From Siphonodentalium dalli (Eukaryota > Mollusca > Scaphopoda > Gadilida > Siphonodentaliidae): 64,000 nt of DNA. The notes beneath the pieces are model-generated. The model did no database searches. It was not told the DNA's origin and worked only from the letters and a program-made list of their open reading frames with translations. Below, one piece after another: positions 62,701 through 63,797 of this stretch. The translations under genes and the position numbers were made by a program. The stretch spans positions 122,524,754 through 122,588,753 of the forward strand of contig CP136061.1 of the NCBI GenBank assembly GCA_032622095.1. Direction: 5' to 3'. Positions within the stretch are counted from its first letter, which is position 1. Each line of letters begins with the position of its first letter.

Positions 62701-63302
62701 GTAGTAAAAATATTGTTTACTCCCACTGACTGGTCACTCTGAATCAAAGGTATCATCTTACACTCCGTAATCTATACATCTATAGCTTCCTGAAATTTTG
62801 TGAAAACCATGTGCCAGTGCATTCTCTTATATAGTTGAGTCTCCCATAGGGAGCCTTGCATATATATGATAATACATTGGCCTAACAATATTTACCTTGA
62901 CATTGTAAGCCAGTGCATTCTCTTCTATATGCGAGGCTCCCTATGGAGACTTGCATATAAAAGATAATGCACTGGAACAGGATCTTTTAATGCTGCACCA
63001 GAACAGTTCCCGTAATAAAAGAGTTAATGTTATGAGTAGAATATCCATGATTATTGACATTAGTAGAAAATTCCCTCTGCACTAAGGATTTTCCTTAATT
63101 CAGCTCACAAAACACTAGTATTGTTACCATATACACTCAATAAGGACTCTCCTTTTGAACTTGTTTTATTAAATATTGTGCTTACGATACATTGCAGCTG
63201 ACAGCGAAGAATATTCAGTGTATGAGAAGCCTGCTAAGTGTCGCTCACTGTCACGGTGCAATACTGGAGAGTGGATGGCACCTAGTCCTCACAACTCTAC
63301 AG
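8922..63302 (+). CDS. MON2: MON2 homologue, 5' part (16 coding exons; continues beyond the window)
   Basis: MON2 is a large HEAT-repeat scaffold related to the BIG/GBF Arf exchange factors but lacking a Sec7 domain. It acts at the trans-Golgi and endosomes, works with Dopey and a P4-ATPase, and supports SNX3/retromer endosome-to-Golgi transport. I recognised it by exon-level similarity to the animal protein. Joined exons: 8922-9038, 10339-10402, 12520-12647, 17348-17479, 30419-30551, 31578-31678, 34279-34404, 35267-35461, 38128-38252, 43611-43735, 44349-44499, 45193-45389, 47025-47109, 53598-53779, 55041-55174, 63198-63302. They total 2,100 nt (700 codons) with no internal stop and matching phases. 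Exons 1-5 form the DCB domain and exons 6-10 the HUS domain, including a HUS-box-like 'SYDM' at residues 379-382. The start is favoured by alignment of the N-terminus and a good context (AAG before ATGG). The 5' UTR and promoter could not be defined. The remaining C-terminal part lies past 64000. Confidence 0.95.
9039..10338 (+). other. MON2 intron 1
   Basis: It holds two copies (about 9470-9560 and 9830-9925) of an A/T-rich block starting TTGCTCAATT(T)AACACAATT and ending in ACATCTGCTGG or similar; the same block follows tandem-unit repeats elsewhere. It also holds a fragment (about 9995-10095) of the MITE seen at 11792-11912. Confidence 0.6.
10339..10402 (+). CDS. MON2: MON2 exon 2 (residues 40-61, split codon)
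   Basis: 64 nt between a TTTTACAG acceptor and a GTATGT donor, ending in phase 1. '[13 protein letters not shown]' continues the DCB domain where the human protein has AAESGIIKVKTI. Confidence 0.92.
10403..11150 (+). other. MON2 intron 2, first part, nothing recognised
   Basis: No coding or repeat family was recognised before the family D element at 11158, except for a short GATCTCAATGGAATTTGGTATGGATG-like stretch near 10917 that resembles the core of family K units. Confidence 0.4.
11158..11757 (-). mobile_element. tandem-unit element, family D, copy 1
   Basis: About three to four units of ~120 bp contain CAAATTTCAAGTCGATAGCT, CACCCGTTTCCGAGATCTCG and GCGCATGCGCGAAGC. They lie between a hairpin (AGCCCGACATTGTCCGGGCT, 11164-11183) and a CAAA/CAGA microsatellite (11700-11742). 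It is inverted relative to the copy at 17590-18345. Overlapping frames here reflect the repeats, not genes. Confidence 0.7.
11792..11912. repeat. short MITE with CAGCCCTCAAAA-type inverted ends
   Basis: The left end AGCCCTCAAAATTAGG is mirrored by CCATTTTGAGGACT at the right. GAGTCT occurs on both flanks, a possible worn 8-bp duplication. Related fragments lie at about 9995-10095 and 54345-54450. Confidence 0.5.
12246..12504. mobile_element. TTAA-flanked piggyBac-like MITE, family S, copy 1 (259 bp)
   Basis: TTAACCCTTTCTATACTAA at the left and AAGAAAGGGTTAA at the right, with the TTAA target at both ends. It shares most of its sequence with 61618-61859 and 44709-44977 (for example TTATCTGAACATTTCCCAC). 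It ends only 15 bp before MON2 exon 3. Confidence 0.85.
12520..12647 (+). CDS. MON2: MON2 exon 3 (residues 61-103)
   Basis: 128 nt, entered in phase 1 and left in phase 0 at GTAAGT. '[18 protein letters not shown]' and '[10 protein letters not shown]' match the DCB domain of MON2. The acceptor's upstream region is mostly transposon (see 12246-12504). Confidence 0.93.
12807..12844. repeat. 19-bp perfect direct repeat, two copies
   Basis: CTGTAATTCGAAGTTTCAAA occurs twice head to tail in intron 3. No further role can be read. Confidence 0.7.
13140..13393. mobile_element. 254-bp palindromic hAT MITE, family N, with 8-bp duplication
   Basis: Nearly perfect palindrome: outer arms CAAGCCTTGAAATAGGGTGT and their inverse enclose two copies of a hairpin unit starting GAGGTCCCCAGAGGGTGAAT. 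It is flanked by identical TTTGCTTG at 13132-13139 and 13394-13401, which fits hAT transposition. A second copy of equal length is at 53792-54045. Single-hairpin relatives occur throughout the introns. Confidence 0.92.
13402..14640 (+). other. MON2 intron 3, middle part, nothing recognised
   Basis: No domain or multi-copy repeat was recognised in this AT-rich stretch. Confidence 0.4.
15344..15523. repeat. 45-bp tandem repeat, four units
   Basis: Units start at 15344, 15389, 15434 and 15479, an exact 45-bp period with a few substitutions. Each includes TATACTATTATACC and AACGCATGTTAACAG. It lies inside the hAT element. Confidence 0.85.
15626..15862 (+). pseudogene. hAT transposase C-terminal remnant
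   Basis: A 78-codon frame with '[19 protein letters not shown]' and '[11 protein letters not shown]', the hAT C-terminal dimerisation signature (S-ER-FS-AG ... R-RL ... L). The catalytic part is missing; the 45-bp tandem repeat lies where it would have been. It belongs to the 14779-16164 element. Confidence 0.8.
17274..17320 (+). repeat. tandem duplicate of the exon 4 acceptor and first codons
   Basis: Positions 17274-17320 repeat 17335-17381 with a 62-bp offset: the pyrimidine tract, CAG acceptor and the coding GCTGCAAACAATATACTC. The copy has diverged at few sites. Splicing to the duplicate AG (17284-17285) would add 62 nt, shift the frame and reach a TGA. Confidence 0.85.
17348..17479 (+). 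CDS. MON2: MON2 exon 4 (residues 104-147)
   Basis: 132 nt, phase 0 at both ends, donor GTATAT. '[19 protein letters not shown]' and '[13 protein letters not shown]' match MON2 closely. The second of two tandem acceptors must be used to keep the frame. Confidence 0.95.
17590..18345 (+). mobile_element. tandem-unit element, family D, copy 2
   Basis: It starts with TTTTGAAAGATCTGTGTATG and a GT microsatellite (about 17618-17654). Then come units with CGATGAAATTTGGTATTTGG and ATCGACTTGAAATTTGGTAT, GCTTCGCGCATGCGCAGA, and a closing hairpin GCCCGGACGAAGTCGGGT (18310-18327). It is inverted relative to 11158-11757. Confidence 0.7.
18523..18723. mobile_element. TA-flanked palindromic MITE, family G, copy 1 (201 bp)
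   Basis: TACAGTAATGCTC ... GAGCATTACTGTA. The arms carry TAATCGACTCCTTAACCACAG and its inverse. TA plus CAGT ends suggest a Tc1/mariner-type mobiliser. Other copies: 37722-37858, 37915-38094, 63640-63797. Confidence 0.85.
18724..19300 (+). other. MON2 intron 4 segment, nothing recognised
   Basis: No coding or repeat signal that I can support. Confidence 0.35.
19306..19407. repeat. family N single hairpin, with downstream spacer to about 19560
   Basis: A GAATGAGGTACCCAGAAGG arm and its inverse around a short loop, followed by the ~150-210-bp spacer (GGCCTCATCTTCT ... CATAATCGAG) that also follows hairpins at 27170, 41680, 42060 and 46130. Confidence 0.65.
19710..20215 (+). mobile_element. 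hairpin/microsatellite/tandem-unit element, family B, copy 1
   Basis: It opens with a hairpin (19712-19743: AGCTCACC.GAGAC / GTCTC.GGTGGAGCT), then (GTCC)n at about 19762-19778. Units of ~140 bp follow with TTCATATTTGGTGTGGATGT, CAGATTTGTTCAAATGAGGT and GGACCATAACTCTTTCCC. It closes with the A/T-rich CTTGCTCAATTTAACA block. Confidence 0.7.
20216..20849 (+). other. MON2 intron 4 segment, nothing recognised
   Basis: No gene or repeat family was recognised. Confidence 0.35.
20861..21206. mobile_element. inverted-repeat element flanked by TTCACTACCAC
   Basis: TGAAGGGGTCACTCTCAC at the left and its inverse at the right. The 11-bp TTCACTACCAC occurs at 20850-20860 and 21207-21217 as a target-site duplication or part of one. 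Inside are two direct copies of TGCTGAAGGGTACACA and two diverged copies of an ACTTACGGTA-containing segment (the first just outside the left end). Confidence 0.65.
21218..22525 (+). other. MON2 intron 4 segment, nothing recognised
   Basis: About 1.3 kb of AT-rich sequence. Short frames near 21570 and 21858 have no recognisable domain. Confidence 0.35.
22526..22976. mobile_element. ~450-bp repeat with TTAAAGGTACTC ends (family I, copy 1)
   Basis: The ends TTAAAGGTACTC and GGAGTACCTTTAA are inverted repeats. The whole body reappears at 55635-56102 with good identity (for example AATAATGCTAACCACTGTCA and AACTTCAAAAATTGATATC). The fused TTAA at each end could be a piggyBac-type target. Confidence 0.75.
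23394..23489. mobile_element. 96-bp near-perfect palindromic hAT MITE with 8-bp duplication
   Basis: CACAGGCCCCTGGG ... CCCAGGGGCCTGTG, with arms of about 46 bp around a CAGT loop. It is flanked by ATATTGGT at 23386-23393 and 23490-23497. Too short to code; mobilised in trans if at all. Confidence 0.92.
23498..24380 (+). other. MON2 intron 4 segment with a 19-G run
   Basis: An uninterrupted run of 19 G (23934-23952) stands out. The 3' end of the piggyBac element should lie here, but I could not find a TTAACCC terminus. Confidence 0.5.
24394..26229 (-). pseudogene. piggyBac-family transposase (PGBD-like), nearly complete with two frameshifts
   Basis: Domains in order: an acidic Ser/Asp-rich N-terminus from '[10 protein letters not shown]'; the DDE_Tnp_1_7 catalytic domain; and a C-terminal cysteine-rich domain ('CVVCRKKHK', 'CCLCKMYLC', then 'CWADWH'). 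All three catalytic Asp positions are kept: '[12 protein letters not shown]' (D at codon 25527), '[11 protein letters not shown]' (D at 25277) and '[10 protein letters not shown]' (D at 24945). The frame shifts near 25345 and shifts back near 24985, so no single open frame remains; the two lesions are small, suggesting a recent insertion or sequencing errors. The flank at 26918-26921 gives a TTAA terminus. The host gene MON2 runs on the other strand. The transposon family is certain; activity is doubtful. Confidence 0.93.
26230..26801 (-). other. piggyBac 5' region between transposase start and subterminal repeats
   Basis: Non-coding sequence upstream of the transposase ATG. It should contain the transposase promoter, but no motif can be assigned. 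It contains one short frame without a domain. Confidence 0.5.
26802..26921 (-). mobile_element. piggyBac terminus: three subterminal repeats and TTAA end
   Basis: A 24-bp motif beginning CCGCTGTAGGGGTTTACG (third copy CCGCTATAGCGGTTTACG) and ending CGTCA occurs at 26802-26825, 26845-26868 and 26888-26911, exactly 43 bp apart. It is followed by AAAGGG and TTAA (26918-26921). On the minus strand the element would thus begin TTAACCCTTTTGACG. Subterminal repeats are expected transposase binding sites. Confidence 0.8.
26951..26964. repeat. 14-C homopolymer
   Basis: Uninterrupted C run just outside the piggyBac end. It is likely to be length-variable. Confidence 0.9.
27176..28330. repeat. composite region of family N hairpins and family B units
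   Basis: GAGGTCCCC-type hairpins at about 27176-27262, 27478-27556 and 28014-28100 alternate with the ~210-bp N spacer and with family B tandem units (TTGGTATGAATGGGCCTTGG, CCATAACTCTTTCCCTCC). A 12-G run lies at 28194-28205. Confidence 0.6.
28340..29760 (+). other. MON2 intron 4 segment, nothing recognised
   Basis: No gene was recognised. A block at about 29770-29850 (GTCCCAGTCTTCTCAGTCTT ... ACAGTCATTGACTGTC) also occurs at 43510-43590, so it is a dispersed repeat. Confidence 0.4.
30098..30192. repeat. family N single hairpin
   Basis: GAATGAGGTCCTGAGAAGGT and its inverse. It is preceded at 30005-30095 by part of the N spacer. Confidence 0.65.
30419..30551 (+). CDS. MON2: MON2 exon 5 (residues 148-192, split codon)
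   Basis: 133 nt, starting in phase 0 and ending in phase 1, donor GTAACA. '[19 protein letters not shown]' and 'CERVVAED' match the end of the MON2 DCB domain. It follows the largest intron here (12.9 kb). Confidence 0.95.
30552..31577 (+). other. MON2 intron 5 with repeated GGAAATTTCC-like motifs
   Basis: Five motifs of the form GG(G)AA(A)TTTCC lie at 30652, 30771, 30803, about 30951 and 31135, several followed by AACCTGAC or AACT. They are probably the remains of a dispersed repeat. They also resemble kappa-B sites, but no regulatory role can be inferred from this alone. Confidence 0.45.
31578..31678 (+). CDS. MON2: MON2 exon 6 (residues 192-225)
   Basis: 101 nt, entered in phase 1, left in phase 0 at GTAAAT. 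'[14 protein letters not shown]' aligns with the start of the HUS (Sec7_N) domain, where human MON2 has LKPCAKDAYMLFQ. Confidence 0.94.
32127..32690 (+). mobile_element. hairpin/microsatellite/tandem-unit element, family A, copy 1 (3' end missing)
   Basis: The 5' hairpin ATGTTTACC/GGTAAACAT (32132-32140 with 32154-32162) is followed by (GTCT)n at 32205-32224 and then three to four units of ~150 bp. Each unit has AACCAAATTTTGTATATGAG, CAGATCGAGTTCGAATATGG and GGAGTTATGGCCCTTT. The 3' hairpin seen in the other copies is absent. Confidence 0.75.
33268..34207 (+). mobile_element. family A element, copy 2
   Basis: 5' hairpin ATGTGTACC/GGTACACAT (33275-33283 with 33297-33305), TCTG/TCCG microsatellite, one tandem unit, the A/T-rich CGCTCAATTCAACA block, and a 3' hairpin GCCGATCGTGATCGGC at 34185-34200 followed by CTCTCGTTC. 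Confidence 0.75.
34279..34404 (+). CDS. MON2: MON2 exon 7 (residues 226-267)
   Basis: 126 nt, phase 0 at both ends, donor GTATGT. '[19 protein letters not shown]' and '[13 protein letters not shown]' are almost identical in character to the vertebrate HUS domain. Confidence 0.96.
34445..34637. mobile_element. piggyBac-like hairpin MITE, family F, partial
   Basis: Contains the GAGTCTCCCATAGGGA hairpin, the TCTTATATATGCGAGGCTCC arm and the GAAAGGGGTTAA right end. The left TTAA end is lost. Confidence 0.65.
34638..35266 (+). other. MON2 intron 7, right part, nothing recognised
   Basis: No gene or repeat family was recognised beyond the F element. Confidence 0.35.
35267..35461 (+). CDS. MON2: MON2 exon 8 (residues 268-332)
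   Basis: 195 nt, phase 0 at both ends, donor GTAAGT. '[19 protein letters not shown]' and '[19 protein letters not shown]' match the HUS domain of MON2. Confidence 0.97.
35462..36775 (+). other. MON2 intron 8, left part
   Basis: No gene was recognised. A fragment of family S (ACATTTCCTAAGGGAACTAC ... TTTAGTATAGA) is visible at about 36478-36533. Confidence 0.45.
36776..37039. mobile_element. piggyBac-like hairpin MITE, family F (264 bp)
   Basis: TTAACCCTCCCATGACTGGA at the left and CATGAAAGTATTAA at the right, with TTAA at both ends. The two internal hairpins have partly decayed. Confidence 0.8.
37311..37634. repeat. family N hairpin followed by a family F element
   Basis: N hairpin at 37311-37393 (GATGTCCCCCAGAAGGTGAA and its inverse). 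Family F from about 37445 to 37632, with an intact hairpin GCGAGTCTCCCATAGGGAGC and right end GAAAGGGTTA. The F left end has been lost. Confidence 0.65.
37722..37858. mobile_element. family G MITE, copy 2 (137 bp, right arm shortened)
   Basis: TACAGTAATGCTCTAATTAA ... TTAATTAGAGCATTACTGTA. The inner part of the right arm is deleted. Confidence 0.8.
37915..38094. mobile_element. family G MITE, copy 3 (180 bp)
   Basis: TACAGTAATGACCTAAATAA ... TTATTTAGGGCATTACTGTA, ending 33 bp before MON2 exon 9. Confidence 0.85.
38128..38252 (+). CDS. MON2: MON2 exon 9 (residues 333-374, split codon)
   Basis: 125 nt, phase 0 in and phase 2 out, donor GTGAGA. '[19 protein letters not shown]' and '[12 protein letters not shown]' continue the HUS domain. 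Confidence 0.96.
38300..38735. mobile_element. long foldback element (arms about 150 bp)
   Basis: 38350-38500 is repeated inverted at 38562-38705: GCCTTCATGGTGGGTATGCT matches the inverse of AGCATACCCACCGTGAAGGC, with several substitutions. The element starts about 50 bp after exon 9. The minus-strand frame over the left arm has no recognised domain. Confidence 0.7.
38930..39224 (+). repeat. tandem-unit array, family K, left half
   Basis: TGTCCGTGCGTGC-like start, then units of ~160 bp with CAGGTCATAACTT, AATTTGGTATGGATGTT and TTCTAGAGTTATT. It is interrupted by the 39233-40362 element and continues at 40363. Confidence 0.65.
39233..40362. mobile_element. 1,130-bp hAT-type element built around seven ~121-bp tandem units
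   Basis: Terminal arms of about 75 bp (GTGGTCAAAAAATTAGACGT and its inverse) bound seven units starting at about 39456, 39579, 39699, 39820, 39941, 40062 and 40182. Each holds GTGTTTTGAATCCATTTTTG and CAGCGCTGTAGCGGCTGCAG. It is flanked by AAATGAAG at 39225-39232 and 40363-40370. Open frames inside follow the 120-bp period and are not genes. Confidence 0.88.
40363..40690 (+). repeat. family K array, right half
   Basis: Continues the unit cut at 39224 (TTCAAATGTTTTGTTTTGG, GTTCTAGAGTTATTCAGG), then one more unit. Confidence 0.65.
40758..41345 (+). mobile_element. family B element, copy 3
   Basis: TTTTAGCTCACCTGAGACCA start, then four units with GGCCATAACT, GCCGATTTAG and TATATTTGGTATGG. It ends in the CCTTGATCAATTTAACA block. 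Confidence 0.7.
41677..42340. repeat. family N hairpins and spacers, tandemly repeated
   Basis: Hairpins at about 41677-41768, 41973-42053 and 42239-42332. The spacers at 41770-41970 and 42055-42238 are direct duplicates of each other (period about 265 bp; AGTATATAGACACTTAAATT in both). Confidence 0.7.
42430..43460 (+). mobile_element. family B elements, two adjoining copies
   Basis: Two arrays, about 42480-42800 and 42925-43460, each with a TCCATCCGTCC-type microsatellite followed by ATATTTGGT(G)TGGATGTTCC units. The second keeps only the right half of the 5' hairpin (CTCCGGCGGAGCT). Confidence 0.65.
43611..43735 (+). CDS. MON2: MON2 exon 10 (residues 374-416, split codon)
   Basis: 125 nt, phase 2 in and phase 1 out, donor GTAATT. 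'[19 protein letters not shown]' is the MON2 version of the HUS box (SYDM), followed by 'GAFIQSHF'. Confidence 0.97.
44349..44499 (+). CDS. MON2: MON2 exon 11 (residues 416-466, split codon)
   Basis: 151 nt, phase 1 in and phase 2 out, donor GTGAGT. A Gly/Met/Pro-rich linker ('[17 protein letters not shown]') is followed by '[12 protein letters not shown]', matching the human 'YRGTWIPIL' region. Confidence 0.93.
44709..44977. mobile_element. family S MITE, copy 2 (left TTAA worn)
   Basis: ACCATTTCTATACTAAATAC at the left, TTTAGTATAGAAAGGGTTAT at the right, with the shared body TTATCTGAACATGTCCCAC. Confidence 0.75.
45193..45389 (+). CDS. MON2: MON2 exon 12 (residues 466-532, split codon)
   Basis: 197 nt, phase 2 in and phase 1 out, donor GTAATA. 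'[17 protein letters not shown]' and '[19 protein letters not shown]' match MON2. The rest is a variable acidic/polar stretch. Confidence 0.95.
45625..45975. repeat. inverted repeat AAGATATCTTGCCCACTGAA, plus an extra arm
   Basis: TCAAAGATATCTTGCCCACT at 45637 is inverted near 45880-45903, and a third direct arm lies at 45935-45965. A single arm recurs at 63403-63445. Confidence 0.6.
46126..46345. repeat. family N half hairpin and spacer
   Basis: GGGGACCTCATTCTGCTTAG followed by the N spacer (GATTTGCAGAAGATAA, CATAATCGAGGTG, GTTGAGGCCTACAC). The upstream hairpin arm is missing. Confidence 0.6.
46346..47024 (+). other. MON2 intron 12, right part, nothing recognised
   Basis: No gene or repeat family was recognised. 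Confidence 0.35.
47025..47109 (+). CDS. MON2: MON2 exon 13 (residues 532-560, split codon)
   Basis: 85 nt, phase 1 in and phase 2 out, donor GTAAGT. '[16 protein letters not shown]' matches the human '[16 protein letters not shown]'. Confidence 0.97.
47240..47680 (+). repeat. diverged tandem units, family L
   Basis: Units of ~190 bp with TTGGCACACTCTACAGGTCA, GGAGCTTACCATTTTTCTGA, TTTGAAAATTTACAGGCATG and GGCTGCCGGCAGCCAT. The same family is at 51590-52390. Confidence 0.6.
47680..50406 (+). mobile_element. family A element, copy 3, split by an inserted element
   Basis: 5' hairpin ATGTTTACC/GGTAAACAT (47684-47692 with 47706-47714), (GTCT)n at about 47757-47790, at least four ~150-bp units, and 3' hairpin GCCGATCGTGATCGGC at 50381-50396 plus CTCTCGTTC. 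The insertion at 48878-50243 lies in its right part. Confidence 0.75.
48878..50243. mobile_element. 1,366-bp element with ~70-bp inverted ends and 8-bp duplication
   Basis: The ends TAGTCCAAGTCTTCTTGTAC and inverse match over about 68 bp. It is flanked by CCAAAATA at 48870-48877 and 50244-50251. It lies within a family A unit whose normal sequence (CCAAAATACAGAT) is restored by removing it. Short internal frames lack recognisable domains, so it is non-autonomous, probably hAT-type. Confidence 0.9.
50892..51585 (+). mobile_element. family A element, copy 4 (5' hairpin decayed)
   Basis: TTTTATGTTTACCCATATCA start, one unit, the CCTTGCCCTATTTAACA block, and 3' hairpin GCCGATCGTGATCGGC at 51558-51573. 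Confidence 0.7.
51590..52390 (+). repeat. diverged tandem units, family L
   Basis: Four to five ~190-bp units: ACCAAACTTCATTTGGATC, TAGATGGGAGCTATCAA, GCTGGCAGCCA and CTTTGCATGACT recur in order. Confidence 0.65.
52640..53557 (+). mobile_element. hairpin/microsatellite/tandem-unit element, family C, copy 1
   Basis: 5' hairpin CCGACGTTTCCGTCGG inside 52640-52665, then a GTCC/GTGC microsatellite (about 52681-52737) and four units starting at 52738, 52930, 53122 and 53313 (period 192, 192, 191 bp). The 3' end is GGGGGACACTGTGGTC, a small GGTC/GACC hairpin and CTTTTATTTA. A 276-codon frame runs through it because 192 is divisible by three. Confidence 0.8.
53598..53779 (+). CDS. MON2: MON2 exon 14 (residues 560-621, split codon)
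   Basis: 182 nt, phase 2 in and phase 1 out, donor GTATGA. '[14 protein letters not shown]' and '[19 protein letters not shown]' followed by 'TVLNT' match MON2 very closely. A transposon begins 13 bp downstream. Confidence 0.97.
53792..54045. mobile_element. 254-bp palindromic hAT MITE, family N, with 8-bp duplication
   Basis: Same size and structure as 13140-13393, with outer arms CAAGCCTTGAAATAGGGTGT and inverse. It is flanked by GATGAACA at 53784-53791 and 54046-54053. Confidence 0.93.
54340..54915 (+). repeat. MITE fragment and diverged tandem units
   Basis: A CAGTCCTCGACTGC ... TTTTGAGGGCTG fragment (about 54340-54450) relates to 11792-11912. Two ~180-bp units follow (GATCTGAACCAAAGTTGGTA, CACATGAGTTATGG or similar), the latter distantly like family A. 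Confidence 0.5.
55041..55174 (+). CDS. MON2: MON2 exon 15 (residues 621-665)
   Basis: 134 nt, phase 1 in and phase 0 out, donor GTCAGT. A Ser/Pro-rich linker with '[11 protein letters not shown]' corresponds to human 'QQVVAVGQPL'. Confidence 0.92.
55418..55602. repeat. palindromic repeat, about 185 bp
   Basis: GGGCATTACG ... ATTAGTGGCCC ... GGTTAACAGCCC is mirrored by GGGCTGTTAATCATTTCCG ... CGTAATGCC. It lies inside AAT/TAA-rich flanks. Confidence 0.65.
55635..56102. mobile_element. ~465-bp repeat, family I, copy 2
   Basis: Same body as 22526-22976 with substitutions and a worn right end (ACATCTTTAA). Confidence 0.7.
56219..56502. mobile_element. TTAA-flanked hairpin MITE, variant of family F (284 bp)
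   Basis: TTAACCCTTTCAGTGCCAGG and CCTGGCACTCAAAGGGTTAA ends. The central hairpin (56405-56429) is GCGAG.CGACC/TAT/GGTCG.CTCGC, where other copies have CTCCC/TAT/GGGAG. Confidence 0.88.
56634..56660 (+). CDS. MON2: candidate 27-nt MON2 microexon (optional, in frame)
   Basis: 27 nt (nine codons, ISLNNLKCQ) between a strong pyrimidine tract with CAG and a GTAATG donor. It lies between exons 15 and 16, which meet in phase 0, so inclusion keeps the frame. Skipping already gives a good match to human MON2, so if real it is a cassette exon. No independent support. Confidence 0.35.
56958..57560 (+). repeat. diverged tandem units, family M
   Basis: CTATACTAATAAAACATAAT and TTTG(T)n start, then three units with GACCAAACGG, CCTCAGATGTCTTAAAAG and GCACTAATAATTA. 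Confidence 0.6.
57657..57998. mobile_element. TTAA-flanked MITE, family U (342 bp)
   Basis: TTAACCCTTTGG and CCAAAGGGTTAA ends. Near the left end are two copies of GAGTAGAACGAC, each followed by ATATATGTCGT so that each contains the 16-bp palindrome ACGACATATATGTCGT. Confidence 0.85.
58259..58520. mobile_element. TTAA-flanked hairpin MITE, family F (262 bp, inverted)
   Basis: TTAACACTTTCATGATGGGA ... GGATGGGTTAA, with two hairpins (CTCCCATAGAGAG and GCGAGGCTCCTTATGGGAGA). Confidence 0.85.
58521..59180 (+). other. MON2 intron 15 segment, nothing recognised
   Basis: No gene or repeat family was recognised. Confidence 0.35.
59187..59406. repeat. family N hairpin joined to a family F fragment
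   Basis: CAAGCCTTGAAATAGTGTGT and an N hairpin (59215-59300), then a shortened F hairpin and right end GAAAGGGTTAA (59396-59406). Confidence 0.6.
59545..59912 (-). mobile_element. tRNA-derived SINE
   Basis: On the minus strand the head (59912 downward) reads GTCGAGTGGCCGAGTGGATA, an A-box-like start of Ser/Leu-tRNA type, and about 45 nt later GGGATTGATTCCC, a B-box-like segment. A ~250-bp body with GTGCACGTTAAAGAACCC follows. The head is too diverged to fold as a working tRNA. The 3' end is approximate. Confidence 0.7.
60345..60766 (+). repeat. 69-bp minisatellite, six units
   Basis: GACTATAG anchors at 60414, 60483, 60551, 60620, 60689 and 60758, a period of 68-69 bp. Units share CACCTCAAAGGGGATGACAG and GCCATCTCATATTTATTATT. 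As 69 is a multiple of three, one frame stays open through most units. Confidence 0.9.
60959..61457 (+). mobile_element. family C element, copy 2
   Basis: 5' hairpin GTCCCCTGAAA/TTAA/TTTCGGGGGAC (60959-60983). Units follow with AAGCGCAATAACTC and GGACGAGTTCGAAAACCAG, then the 3' end GGGGGACACTGTGGTC, GCCGACC and TTTTATTTA. The unit body is closer to family E than to family C copy 1. Confidence 0.75.
61618..61859. mobile_element. TTAA-flanked MITE, family S, copy 3 (242 bp)
   Basis: TTAACCCTTTCTATATTAAA and TTTAGTATAGAAAGGGTTAA ends; the best-preserved copy of the family. Confidence 0.9.
61953..62218. mobile_element. TTAA-flanked hairpin MITE, family F (266 bp)
   Basis: TTAACCCTTCCAAGACTGGA ... 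CATGAAAGGGTTAA with two internal hairpins. Confidence 0.9.
62353..62612. mobile_element. TTAA-flanked hairpin MITE, family F (260 bp)
   Basis: TTAACCCTTCGACGACTAGA ... CATGAAAGGGTTAA with two hairpins. It lies 134 bp from the previous copy in the same orientation. Confidence 0.9.
62784..63027. mobile_element. hairpin MITE, family F (left end lost)
   Basis: ATAGCTTCCTGAAATTTTG ... AAAAGAGTTAA, the third tandemly oriented copy in about 1.1 kb. Confidence 0.8.
63198..63302 (+). CDS. MON2: MON2 exon 16 (residues 666-700)
   Basis: 105 nt, phase 0 at both ends, donor GTACAG. '[20 protein letters not shown]' then 'WHLVLTTLQ' matches the human '[20 protein letters not shown]' region. This is the last MON2 exon in the window. 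Confidence 0.96.
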
Positions 63303-63639
63303 GTACAGTACAAACTTCCCAGATACAATCTTCAAATGGCACCCACGATCTGTTTGCTTATCATTTAGTGACAACTGGAAGGCCATTTTGTTAGATATAG
63401 AATGTCTCCATCAAATATATCTTGCCCACTAAGCTATATGGTATAATCCCCTTTGTAGTAGAAGGGTTAAAAAACCCATATATATTTATAGATGATATGA
63501 TAGTGATAGATGTTACGATAGTGATAGATGGTACGACAGTCATAGATGGATTGCAGAGTCTCTTAAACTTTCAAAAGTATTTCATTAGTTTCAACCAACT
63601 GCAAATTGCAGCAGAACTCAGGCGTTGACAGTCGGATCC

Positions 63640-63797
63640 TACAGTAATGCCCTAAGTAATCGACTCCATAACCACAGCAGAATTATGGGTAACTTTTCAG
63701 AATTTAGTCGGAAATATGGCTTGTCGCCATTCATCGGAAAGCTCTCCCCATAATTTCTGCTGTGGTTATGGAGTCGATTACTTAGGGCATTACTGTA
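63640..63797. mobile_element. family G MITE, copy 4 (158 bp)
   Basis: TACAGTAATGCCCTAAGTAA ... TTACTTAGGGCATTACTGTA, with ATAATCGACTCC-type arms. The middle is shortened. Confidence 0.85.
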
